Shown here: one piece after another, positions 1 to 6,243 of the stretch
How positions within the stretch are numbered: the stretch's first letter is position 1
How the letters are laid out: each line of letters begins with the position of its first letter
Assembly (NCBI GenBank): GCA_934122215.1
Contig: CAKOWF010000028.1
Span: forward strand, 1-14,855
Length of the DNA: 14,855 bases
Direction: 5' to 3'
DNA from: an uncultured Bacilli bacterium
GTDB lineage: Bacteria; Bacillota_I; Bacilli_A; RF39; UBA660
Translations under genes and position numbers: made by a program
Notes under the pieces: model-generated
Told to the model about the DNA's origin: nothing
What the model saw: the letters and a program-made list of their open reading frames with translations, nothing else
The model's database searches: none

Positions 1-1
1 G

Positions 2-57
2 GTTGCTTTTGAGCAATTTTTAAAAAGACTTATGGGTATCACAAAAACAGGTCATAC
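2..57 (+). other. TruB-like fragment at window edge, not part of SpoIVA
   Basis: Reading frame 2 of the first 57 bases gives a peptide containing KRLMGITKTGHTG. This resembles the conserved tRNA pseudouridine synthase TruB segment that ends in GHTGTLDP. Immediately after GHTG the match stops and, in frame 1, SpoIVA homology begins (WYDEEIPF). The SpoIVA frame itself has a TGA at 10-12, and its upstream residues do not resemble SpoIVA. The two sequences share only a few bases at the junction. The simplest reading is a chimeric join at the end of an assembled contig; a genuine rearrangement is the alternative. The TruB assignment rests on about 15 residues and is tentative. Confidence 0.35.
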
Positions 58-1173
58 TGGTATGATGAAGAAATACCTTTCGTAGAAGCTGCTGAAATTG
101 GTACTGAGAAAGTAATTAGAGATCACTCTTCTATTGGTATCGTTATAACTACTGATGGATCTTTTACTGAAATTGAAAGAAATAATTATGTAGAAGCAGA
201 AGAAAGAGTTGTTAATGAATTAAAAGAAATAGGTAAACCTTTTATTGTTGTTTTAAACTCTTCACATCCAATGCTTCCTGAAACAGAAAGATTAGCTGAA
301 AAATTAAAAGAAAATTATGGTGTTCCTGTTTTACCTATGAATGTTGAAAATATGACTGATAGAGATATTTATGCAGTATTAAAAGAAGCTCTTTATGAAT
401 TTCCAGTATTAGAAGTTAAAGTTAATATGCCTGAATGGATAGCACTTTTATCACCTAATAATTGGCTTAAAAAAATATTTATTGATAAAATTAAAGAAAG
501 TGTTATTGAAATAGATAAATTAAAAGATATTGATTTTATAACTAATCATTTTAGTAATTGTGAATATATCAAAAAAGCTTATTTATCTAATGTAGATGCA
601 TCTACTGGTATAGTTACTGTTAACTTAGAAGCTAAAGATAATTTATATAATGAAGTTTTAAAAGAAATAATTGGTATCGATGTTACTAGTAAAGCTGAAC
701 TATTAAAATTATTCCAAGATTACAGTGAAGCTAAAGAAGAATATGACCAAATTAAATCAGCTTTAAAAATGGTTAAACAAACCGGATATGGTGTTGCTTC
801 ACCTAGTTTAATGGATATGAAATTAGATAAACCTGAAATAATTAAACAAGGTAGTAGATATGGTATTAAATTAAAAGCTGTGGCACCTTCTATTCATATG
901 ATTAGAGTTGATGTTGAATCTACATTTGAACCAATAATAGGCTCTGAACTTCAAAGTAAAGAATTAATTGATTACCTAATGAAAGATAATGATACTTGTC
1001 CTGATAATATTTGGAAAAGTGAAATATTTGGTAGAAGTTTAGATGTTATTGTTAAAGAAGGTATTCAAGCTAAACTATCATTAATGCCTGATAATGTTAG
1101 ATTTAAATTATCTCAAACACTTACTAAATTAGTTAATAAAGGTAGTGGTAATTTATTTGCAATTGTACTTTAA
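58..1173 (+). CDS. spoIVA: Stage IV sporulation protein A (SpoIVA), 3' part
   Basis: SpoIVA is the ATPase that polymerises on the forespore outer membrane to form the basement layer of the spore coat. About 371 codons are visible. The match to Bacillus SpoIVA (492 residues) is collinear from WYDEEIPF to the C-terminus. Landmarks include EAAEIGT, DHSSIGIVITTDG, YVEAEERVV, NWLKK, ALKMVKQTGYG, RQGSRYG-like and AVAPSIHMIRVDVES motifs, and the conserved end IQAKLSLMPDN...LFAIVL. The N-terminal Walker A region is missing: homology stops at about base 58, and no start codon occurs in frame before the ATG at 271. That ATG lies well inside the conserved protein and is not the real start. The gene is followed by its own terminator and converges on the mraZ-like gene. 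Its presence implies an endospore-forming ancestry or lifestyle. Confidence 0.93.
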   Translation, partial: WYDEEIPFVEAAEIGTEKVIRDHSSIGIVITTDGSFTEIERNNYVEAEERVVNELKEIGKPFIVVLNSSHPMLPETERLAEKLKENYGVPVLPMNVENMTDRDIYAVLKEALYEFPVLEVKVNMPEWIALLSPNNWLKKIFIDKIKESVIEIDKLKDIDFITNHFSNCEYIKKAYLSNVDASTGIVTVNLEAKDNLYNEVLKEIIGIDVTSKAELLKLFQDYSEAKEEYDQIKSALKMVKQTGYGVASPSLMDMKLDKPEIIKQGSRYGIKLKAVAPSIHMIRVDVESTFEPIIGSELQSKELIDYLMKDNDTCPDNIWKSEIFGRSLDVIVKEGIQAKLSLMPDNVRFKLSQTLTKLVNKGSGNLFAIVL

Positions 1174-1187
1174 ACAATTGCTTTTTT
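1159..1187 (+). terminator. Intrinsic terminator of spoIVA
   Basis: A 7 bp stem, GCAATTG (1159-1165) and CAATTGC (1175-1181), is followed by six Ts. The left arm is made of the last codons of spoIVA, and the stop codon lies in the loop. It is AT-rich and so only moderately strong. Confidence 0.6.
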
Positions 1188-1190
1188 GTT

Positions 1191-1216
1191 AAAAAAAACT
1201 ATCTATTTAGATAGTT
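1191..1216 (-). terminator. Intrinsic terminator of the mraZ-like gene
   Basis: Arms AACTATCTA (1197-1205) and TAGATAGTT (1208-1216) form a perfect inverted repeat. On the minus strand it is followed by a run of eight Ts. The stem includes the last codons and the TAG stop of the mraZ-like gene. Confidence 0.75.
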
Positions 1217-1610
1217 CGTTATATCTTTTTAAAGTATATAATTTTATATAATCACCATAACCAACTGACATAATTCTATTTGTTTCACTTGTATCAAAAA
1301 TACCATTTGGTAGAATTATTCTATTTTGTTGATCACAAATTTTCTTTGATATAATTGAAATACACAATTTATCAATTTTTTCTTTAAGTGTTTTGGCTTC
1401 AGAAATATTTTCAACATGTTTTAAAGCTTCTTCTATTTCTTCAATTATCTTAGTTATTTTTAATTCATTTGATATCTTTAATGCATCATCTTCTTGTTGA
1501 ATAATTATTCTATCACCTGATTCTGCATATGTAAATTTTGGTAATTTAATTCTATTTTTTTCATCTATAGATATTTCACTTTTACCAAACATTTTTTCCT
1601 CTCCAAACAT
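1203..1610 (-). CDS. MraZ-like protein with two SpoVT/AbrB-type DNA-binding repeats
   Basis: The protein has two related segments, SIDEKNRIKLP near the N-terminus and CDQQNRIILP in the second half. These correspond to the two 'D-x-K/Q-x-R-I-x-I/L-P' strands of MraZ, and VGYGDYIKLY matches the conserved MraZ C-terminal strand. MraZ is a nucleoid-associated transcriptional regulator of the division and cell-wall cluster. This gene is not beside rsmH or fts genes, so it is a diverged, orphan relative. I place the start at the ATG at 1610, which gives about 135 residues; AAAAGGGGGA lies 5 nt upstream. The in-frame TTG at 1664 would extend the protein, but that TTG is the first part of the gene's own -35 box. 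An ATG at 1592 preceded by GGAGAGG is a second possible start. It has its own promoter and terminator, so it is monocistronic. Confidence 0.7.
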   Translation of the reverse strand: MFGEEKMFGKSEISIDEKNRIKLPKFTYAESGDRIIIQQEDDALKISNELKITKIIEEIEEALKHVENISEAKTLKEKIDKLCISIISKKICDQQNRIILPNGIFDTSETNRIMSVGYGDYIKLYTLKRYNELSK

Positions 1611-1635
1611 ATTAATCCCCCTTTTGATGAGTGTT

Positions 1636-1664
1636 AATATATCATAAATTTGAATATTTGTCAA
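1636..1664 (-). promoter_or_regulatory. Consensus sigma-A promoter of the mraZ-like gene
   Basis: On the minus strand, TTGACA (1659-1664) and TATATT (1636-1641) are separated by exactly 17 bp. Predicted transcription starts near 1629, leaving a leader of about 19 nt that contains the AAAAGGGGGA ribosome binding site. Confidence 0.8.
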
Positions 1665-1687
1665 AAAAAAGGCTATTCTTCGCCTTT
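1663..1687 (-). terminator. Intrinsic terminator of der
   Basis: Arms AAAGGC and GCCTTT flank an 8 nt loop and continue into an uninterrupted run of eight Ts on the minus strand. The hairpin contains the final codons and TAG stop of der. The end of the T run touches the -35 box of the next gene. Confidence 0.7.
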
Positions 1688-2989
1688 ATTTTTAAATTGC
1701 AATATTATTGGTGTTCCTTCCAAATTGAATGATTCTCTTAATTTGTTTTCTAGATATCTTTCATATGAGAAATGAATTAAACCCTTAGAATTTACTCTTA
1801 TAACAAATTTTGGTGGTTTTGTTCCTTCTTGATTTGAAAAATATATTTTTAGTCTTTTACCTTTATATGATGGTGGTAAATTTAAATTGTATGCTTCTGT
1901 TATTACATCATTTAATAAACTTGTTTTTACTTCTAATTTTGAATTTTCATAAACCTTTATTACTTCTGGTAATAAAGTGTGAATTCTTTTTTTAGTTAGA
2001 GCAGATAAATATACAATTGGTGCATAACTAATAAAAGCTAAATCACTTCTTATTAATTGTGTAAATTTTTTCATTTGTTCATCTTTATTTTCAATTGTAT
2101 CCCATTTATTTACAACTATTACTACAGGTTTACCTGCTTCTAAAGCATATCCTGCTATATGTTTATCATGTTCTATTATTCCTTCTTCAGCATTTATTAC
2201 AACTAGACAAACATCTGATCTATCGATTGCTTTCATTGATCTAAGTAAACTGTATTTTTCAATACGCTCATATACTTTACCTTTTTTTCTCATACCTGCT
2301 GTATCAATTACAACAAACTTTTGACCATGATATGTAAATTCTGTATCAACTGAATCTCTTGTAGTACCAGCTACATCTGATACTATTAATTTATCTTCAT
2401 TTAATATAGCGTTTGCTAGACTACTCTTTCCTACATTTGGTCGTCCTATTATTGAAAATTTGATTGTATTTTCATCATATTCTTCTTCTGGTATTTCGTT
2501 AAAATCTTTTGTTATTTCATCTAATAAATCAGTTATACCTATATTTTGTTCTCCACTTATTTCTATATAATTATCAAATCCTAATACATAAAAATCATAA
2601 ATATTTTCTTTTGAATTTTTGTGATCCACCTTATTTATGGCTACTATTACTTTTTTTGATGTTTTTCTTAACATATCTCTGACTACATAGTCATTGCTTG
2701 TTAAACCATTTTTTCCATCTACAATAAATACAATTACATCAGCTTCATCAATCGCTAATTCTACTTGATATTTTATTTCAATATTAAATTCTTGGTTTTC
2801 CATATCAATACCACCTGTATCAATTAAGTGAAATTGATAATCTCTATATTTTACATTTCCATATATTCTATCTCTTGTAACTCCTGGGGTATCTTCTATG
2901 ATAGAAACTTTTTTTCCAACTAAACGATTAAATAATGTAGATTTTCCTACATTTGGTGTTCCAACTAATGCAACAACTGGTTTTTTCAT
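1673..2989 (-). CDS. der: Ribosome-assembly GTPase Der (EngA)
   Basis: Der is an essential double GTPase needed for maturation of the 50S ribosomal subunit. The 438-residue length is normal for the family. Domain 1 shows the P-loop GTPNVGKST (10-18), the switch sequence DTPGVTRD, DTGG (57-60) and NKVD (119-122). Domain 2 shows GRPNVGKSS (182-190), VAGTTRD, DTAGMRKKG (from 229) and NKWD (294-297). The C-terminal 100 residues form the KH-like domain, with the family-typical GTKPPKFVIRVN and HFSYERYLEN segments. The start ATG has GGAGGT at 6 nt spacing. That ribosome binding site lies within the last codons of the upstream 148-residue gene, whose stop is one base from this ATG, so translation is probably coupled. 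Confidence 0.97.
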   Translation of the reverse strand: MKKPVVALVGTPNVGKSTLFNRLVGKKVSIIEDTPGVTRDRIYGNVKYRDYQFHLIDTGGIDMENQEFNIEIKYQVELAIDEADVIVFIVDGKNGLTSNDYVVRDMLRKTSKKVIVAINKVDHKNSKENIYDFYVLGFDNYIEISGEQNIGITDLLDEITKDFNEIPEEEYDENTIKFSIIGRPNVGKSSLANAILNEDKLIVSDVAGTTRDSVDTEFTYHGQKFVVIDTAGMRKKGKVYERIEKYSLLRSMKAIDRSDVCLVVINAEEGIIEHDKHIAGYALEAGKPVVIVVNKWDTIENKDEQMKKFTQLIRSDLAFISYAPIVYLSALTKKRIHTLLPEVIKVYENSKLEVKTSLLNDVITEAYNLNLPPSYKGKRLKIYFSNQEGTKPPKFVIRVNSKGLIHFSYERYLENKLRESFNLEGTPIILQFKNKGEE

Positions 2990-2990
2990 A

Positions 2991-3437
2991 TTAATACCTC
3001 CATTTTTTATTTATTATTTTATTTGTATCTTTATATACTAATTTTAAATGTTCTAAAATGTTGAAATTCATATCTTTTTTCTTTATATAAAACTTATTTT
3101 TATATAAAAAGATGTCTCCATTTATATATTTATTTATATTAAATATATTTAATACTTCGTATAAAAAAGTGGATTCATGAATAGATATTTTCATGTCTAT
3201 TATATCTTCATAATAATCCACTAGTTCTTTTTCTTCTTCTATTTCTAGTACCATATCACTATTATCTGTATACACATCTACATTACAAAAACCTTGTATT
3301 TTAATATCATATTTCTCTTTTAATTTTATAAATATTTTTCTGAAATAATCTTCTAAATAATCTATATCATCTAAATAATTTTTAGTATATTTTTCAATAT
3401 ATACTATTATTTTTTTATTTTCAATGGTACATTTCAT
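2991..3437 (-). CDS. Hypothetical protein of 148 residues in the engB-der block
   Basis: I do not recognise this protein. It is rich in Lys, Ile, Tyr, Asp and Glu, and has no evident signal peptide or membrane segment, so it is probably cytosolic. Predicted character is alternating alpha/beta, with an acidic stretch around EIEEEKELVDYYEDIID in the middle. The start ATG has AGGTG 5 nt upstream. It lies between engB and der and shares its last codons with the der ribosome binding site, so its expression is tied to der. A strong palindrome covers its -10 region and ribosome binding site. Codon use matches its neighbours, which supports a real gene. Confidence 0.75.
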   Translation of the reverse strand: MKCTIENKKIIVYIEKYTKNYLDDIDYLEDYFRKIFIKLKEKYDIKIQGFCNVDVYTDNSDMVLEIEEEKELVDYYEDIIDMKISIHESTFLYEVLNIFNINKYINGDIFLYKNKFYIKKKDMNFNILEHLKLVYKDTNKIINKKWRY

Positions 3438-3438
3438 A

Positions 3439-3466
3439 TCATCACCTATATTATAATATGTGATGA
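3439..3466 (-). promoter_or_regulatory. Palindrome over the -10 and ribosome binding site of the 148-residue gene
   Basis: Outer 7 bp arms TCATCAC (3439-3445) and GTGATGA (3460-3466) flank a 12 bp perfect inner palindrome, ATATTATAATAT (3448-3459), with only a 2 nt asymmetry. The minus-strand TATAAT (3450-3455) is a likely -10; no good -35 is seen. One outer arm contains the AGGTG ribosome binding site that precedes the ATG at 3437. It could be a repressor operator, or an RNA hairpin hiding the ribosome binding site in transcripts that read through from engB. Confidence 0.5.
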
Positions 3467-3478
3467 CAATAATTTTGA

Positions 3479-4060
3479 CTAAATAATTCTTTCTATTTTC
3501 TCTTGTATATCATGTTTTCCATCTTTTGTTATATTTGAAAATATCACAAAATCATCACCAACAACTAAATCTAATTCATTTAATATTAAATTTCTTTGTG
3601 TTTGTTGTTTTGTTATTCCTACTTTATCTGCTTTTGTAGCTACTATTGTTACTGGTATTTGATAGTGTTTTAAAAATTCATACATTAATTTATCATCTTT
3701 ACTTGGTTTATGTCTAAAATCTATTAACATAAATACTTGTTTTAAATTTTCTCTATTTGTTAAGTAATCTTCCATCATAAGTCCAAATTTTTTCTTTCTT
3801 GTTTGACTTATATTGGCAAAACCATATCCTGGAGCATCTACCAAATAAAATTCTTCATTTACTAAATAAAAATTTATTGTCTGTGTTTTTCCTGGATTTG
3901 ATGACGTACGAGCTAAATTTTTACGATTAATAAGTGTATTTATAAAACTGCTTTTCCCTACATTTGATCGACCAACTAGTAAAAACTCTGGTTTGTTATC
4001 AGTTGGATATTGACTTCTTCTAACTGCACTTATTACTAATTCTACTTTATTTATTTTCAT
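3479..4060 (-). CDS. engB: Ribosome biogenesis GTPase EngB (YsxC/YihA)
   Basis: EngB is an essential single-domain GTPase in assembly of the large ribosomal subunit. With the start at 4060 the protein has 193 residues, the usual family size. Visible motifs are GRSNVGKSS (30-38), the G2 region NPGKTQTINFY, DAPGYGFA (75-82) and TKAD (142-145). The RSQYPTDNKPEF segment before the P-loop is typical of EngB. The start is the ATG preceded by AAAGGTGATTTA; an in-frame TTG six codons upstream lies before the ribosome binding site and is rejected. A perfect consensus promoter lies just upstream. No terminator separates it from the 148-residue gene, so engB, that gene and der probably form one ribosome-assembly operon. 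Confidence 0.96.
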   Translation of the reverse strand: MKINKVELVISAVRRSQYPTDNKPEFLLVGRSNVGKSSFINTLINRKNLARTSSNPGKTQTINFYLVNEEFYLVDAPGYGFANISQTRKKKFGLMMEDYLTNRENLKQVFMLIDFRHKPSKDDKLMYEFLKHYQIPVTIVATKADKVGITKQQTQRNLILNELDLVVGDDFVIFSNITKDGKHDIQEKIERII

Positions 4061-4088
4061 TAAATCACCTTTTTTCAAGACGAAAGAA

Positions 4089-4117
4089 ATTATATCATTT
4101 TTTTATATATTTGTCAA
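4089..4117 (-). promoter_or_regulatory. Perfect consensus promoter of engB
   Basis: On the minus strand, TTGACA (4112-4117) and TATAAT (4089-4094) are 17 bp apart, so both hexamers and the spacing match the sigma-A consensus. It follows the terminator of the pilin-like gene and drives engB. Confidence 0.88.
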
Positions 4118-4135
4118 AATTACCTTTATATACTA

Positions 4136-4162
4136 GAAAAATAGGTTTACTTTAACCTATTT
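4136..4162 (-). terminator. Intrinsic terminator of the pilin-like gene
   Basis: A 9 bp stem, AAATAGGTT and AACCTATTT (4139-4162), has a 6 nt loop and a T run on the minus strand. The TAG stop codon lies inside the stem. Confidence 0.8.
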
Positions 4163-4804
4163 CTTACCACAAGTTGGTGTTCCTGATCCTGTTGGATTTT
4201 TTAATTCACAATCTGATCTTTCTTGACATGATTCCATGCTTAATTGTTCACATTCAAGTTTGCCTGTTTTATATGTTTCATCACAGTATTTTTTATATGT
4301 ACAATCATTTACACAGGCATAGAATTCACTTGAACTATGACTACCAGTTGCATTATAACAATTATTTTCACATTTGGCTTTACCATCGCTTAAGCAAATA
4401 GCATATTGATCAGTTGTTTTACAAACATTATTAACAAAGCAATCAATACATGAAGCCATTGCATTTGTAGAATTTTCTCCAATTAATTTAAATATAAATT
4501 GTGTTACACCTACTACAAGGAAAACAGCAAGTGCTCCCATAATTCTTTTTATAAATTTATTTTGTGAGTCTTTCATTTGCTTTTCATCATTACTTATTAC
4601 TGCTTTTGCGAAATCTATCATTCCAAGTATAATTAATAAAATTGGTACCATAATTTTTACAAGATTTATTAAATTTGTTGAAAAAACTGGTAAAGCTGAT
4701 GGAATACCTGTTGATAAACCACATTTTACATATGATTCAGCATTTACACCGTCTGTCATAAATATCAATAATAATATAACTAATGTTTTGTTTAACTTTT
4801 TCAT
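4157..4804 (-). CDS. Secreted TrbC/VirB2-like pilin protein with a cysteine-rich C-terminal domain
   Basis: The first 22 residues are a typical signal peptide (KK-rich start, hydrophobic core, cleavage near VNA-ES). Two membrane segments follow at about 45-66 and 88-108, separated by a charged loop (SNDEKQMKDSQNKFIKR). That layout is the VirB2/TrbC pilin fold, as in the 'Mbov_0395-type' pilin-like proteins of Mollicutes and Firmicutes. Unlike normal pilins, it carries about 107 further residues with 13 cysteines between 119 and 212, including CxxC (119-122) and two CxxxC pairs (145-149, 164-168). With both ends predicted outside, this tail would be extracellular and could be disulphide-bonded. 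AGGAGA precedes the ATG. It has its own promoter and terminator, and no other secretion or conjugation gene is nearby. The fold assignment is inferred from topology. Confidence 0.65.
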   Translation of the reverse strand: MKKLNKTLVILLLIFMTDGVNAESYVKCGLSTGIPSALPVFSTNLINLVKIMVPILLIILGMIDFAKAVISNDEKQMKDSQNKFIKRIMGALAVFLVVGVTQFIFKLIGENSTNAMASCIDCFVNNVCKTTDQYAICLSDGKAKCENNCYNATGSHSSSEFYACVNDCTYKKYCDETYKTGKLECEQLSMESCQERSDCELKNPTGSGTPTCGKK

Positions 4805-4827
4805 TTATATTTCTCCTAACTATGTTA

Positions 4828-4856
4828 ATTATATCTAATTTTTAATTAATATTCAA
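4828..4856 (-). promoter_or_regulatory. Promoter of the pilin-like gene
   Basis: On the minus strand, TTGAAT (4851-4856) and TATAAT (4828-4833) are 17 bp apart. The -35 box ends 5 bp from the ATG of the divergent membrane-protein gene, so the two genes must share or compete for this short region. Confidence 0.8.
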
Positions 4857-4861
4857 GGTTT

Positions 4862-5290
4862 ATGAAAAGATTTGATTTTGATTTCATATTATTTAGTATG
4901 AATGCTAAACAAAAAGAGATAAATCTTTTAAATATACAAATGTTTACTACTATTATATATGTTGGGAGTTTATTTGTTTCTTTATCTTTAACATATAATG
5001 ATAGACAATCTTTACTAAATAAAAAGGAATTGTATAGTAAAAATCAAAGTCAAAAAATATCAATTGGTAATAGATGGTTAGTTTTATTTTTAACTCTTTC
5101 ATATTTATTTATTAATTACAAAAATATAAATTTAGCTAAAGAAAAAGGTCAAAAATTATGGCCTTTCCATTTACAAGCTTTATCTAGTGAATTATCTACA
5201 CTAGCAGCTATTATTGTATTATATGTAGTTATTAAAACTGAAGGTGATCAATATTCAATCGTTTCTGGTATTGAAAACCCTACTTTATAG
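4862..5290 (+). CDS. Small membrane protein of unknown function (142 residues)
   Basis: I do not recognise the family. Three hydrophobic segments are visible, at about 22-43, 70-86 and 104-124, with charged loops between them, so it is probably an integral membrane protein. The C-terminus is polar and ends VSGIENPTL. The ribosome binding site is weak (AAGG three bases before the ATG), and the next ATG, 12 codons in, has none. It is the only rightward gene between spoIVA and the repeats. Its last 11 bases overlap the end of nrnA on the other strand, and I see no terminator for either. Codon use is like its neighbours, which supports a real gene. Confidence 0.7.
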   Translation: MKRFDFDFILFSMNAKQKEINLLNIQMFTTIIYVGSLFVSLSLTYNDRQSLLNKKELYSKNQSQKISIGNRWLVLFLTLSYLFINYKNINLAKEKGQKLWPFHLQALSSELSTLAAIIVLYVVIKTEGDQYSIVSGIENPTL

Positions 5291-6242
5291 AATTTTGATA
5301 TTCTTCACATACTTTGTCTAAATCTTTAATTAGACTATCAACTACATCGAAGTTATCTACTCTAACCCCACTAGCAAACATGTGTCCACCACCATTATAT
5401 CTACTAGCAACTTCATTTATAACAGGTCCCCTTGATCTAATAGAACCTCTTATATTATTATTATTTTTATCATAAGTAAATACTCCCCATGCATATACCT
5501 CATTAATATAATTAAAATTATTAACCATATTTCCAGCAGTAGCAGCATCTACTCCATACTTATTTAATTCTTCTTCTGTTATTTTAACATATCCAAATCC
5601 ATTTTCAGTTATTTTTAATTCATGAAATAAATATCCTTCAAATCTAATTTCTTTAAATGGTCTTAAATATAAATTATCATATGATTTAGAAAAATCTAAA
5701 TTTGTTTCTTTTATTAACTTAGAAACTAAATCAAATGTTTTAGAAGTTGTGTAATAGAATAAAAATCTATCAGTATCTGCTACTAAACCAATAAATAATT
5801 TTTCTGCTATTTCTTTATTTATTTTTAATTTAGTACTAAATATTAATTCCATTATTAATTGTGATGCACTTGAAGAACTATCATCTATAAGTTCTAAATC
5901 ACAAAATTTTTCTATAAAAGGATGATGATCAATTTTAATTGAATAATCAAATTTTTCTACTTCTACACCATCTACCCTTTTTCTGTCTGGTGTATCAGTT
6001 ACTATAAGTAAAGAATTTTGATACATATCTTCCGTAAATCTATCTAAATCACCAATATATTTAAATTTACTAGTAGGATAACCAATAGCATAGACTTTTT
6101 TTTCTGGAAAAGTTTCTCTGATAGAATCTCTTAAACCTATAGAACTACCTAAAGCATCAGGATCTGGCCCTACATGTCTTGCTATTACGATAGTATCATA
6201 TTTTTTTATTTGATTATATATCTTTTTAAACAAACTGTTCAT
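5280..6242 (-). CDS. nrnA: DHH-family oligoribonuclease / pAp phosphatase NrnA
   Basis: NrnA degrades short RNA oligonucleotides (nanoRNAs) to mononucleotides and dephosphorylates pAp; many relatives also act on cyclic-di-AMP products. The DHH catalytic motifs are present: RHVGPDPDALGS (22-33), DTPD (83-86), IDHHP with DHH at 105-107, and VADTDRF near 156. The DHHA1 substrate domain ends in NGGGHMFASG (about 283-292). I start it at the ATG at 6242 (320 residues), with TTGGAGAA as ribosome binding site. An in-frame TTG four codons upstream lies inside that site. The ribosome binding site is in the last codons of ackA1, whose stop is one base away, so the genes are translationally coupled. It ends tail-to-tail with the 142-residue gene. 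Confidence 0.92.
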   Translation of the reverse strand: MNSLFKKIYNQIKKYDTIVIARHVGPDPDALGSSIGLRDSIRETFPEKKVYAIGYPTSKFKYIGDLDRFTEDMYQNSLLIVTDTPDRKRVDGVEVEKFDYSIKIDHHPFIEKFCDLELIDDSSSSASQLIMELIFSTKLKINKEIAEKLFIGLVADTDRFLFYYTTSKTFDLVSKLIKETNLDFSKSYDNLYLRPFKEIRFEGYLFHELKITENGFGYVKITEEELNKYGVDAATAGNMVNNFNYINEVYAWGVFTYDKNNNNIRGSIRSRGPVINEVASRYNGGGHMFASGVRVDNFDVVDSLIKDLDKVCEEYQNSIK

Positions 6243-6243
6243 C

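Noticed and set aside
1810..1995. Rightward open frame opposite der, and similar ones opposite the pilin gene, ackA1, lysS, dus and sufB
   Set aside because: They lie wholly or mainly within well-supported genes on the other strand, are low-complexity Leu/Ile/Phe-rich, lack ribosome binding sites and show no recognisable motifs.
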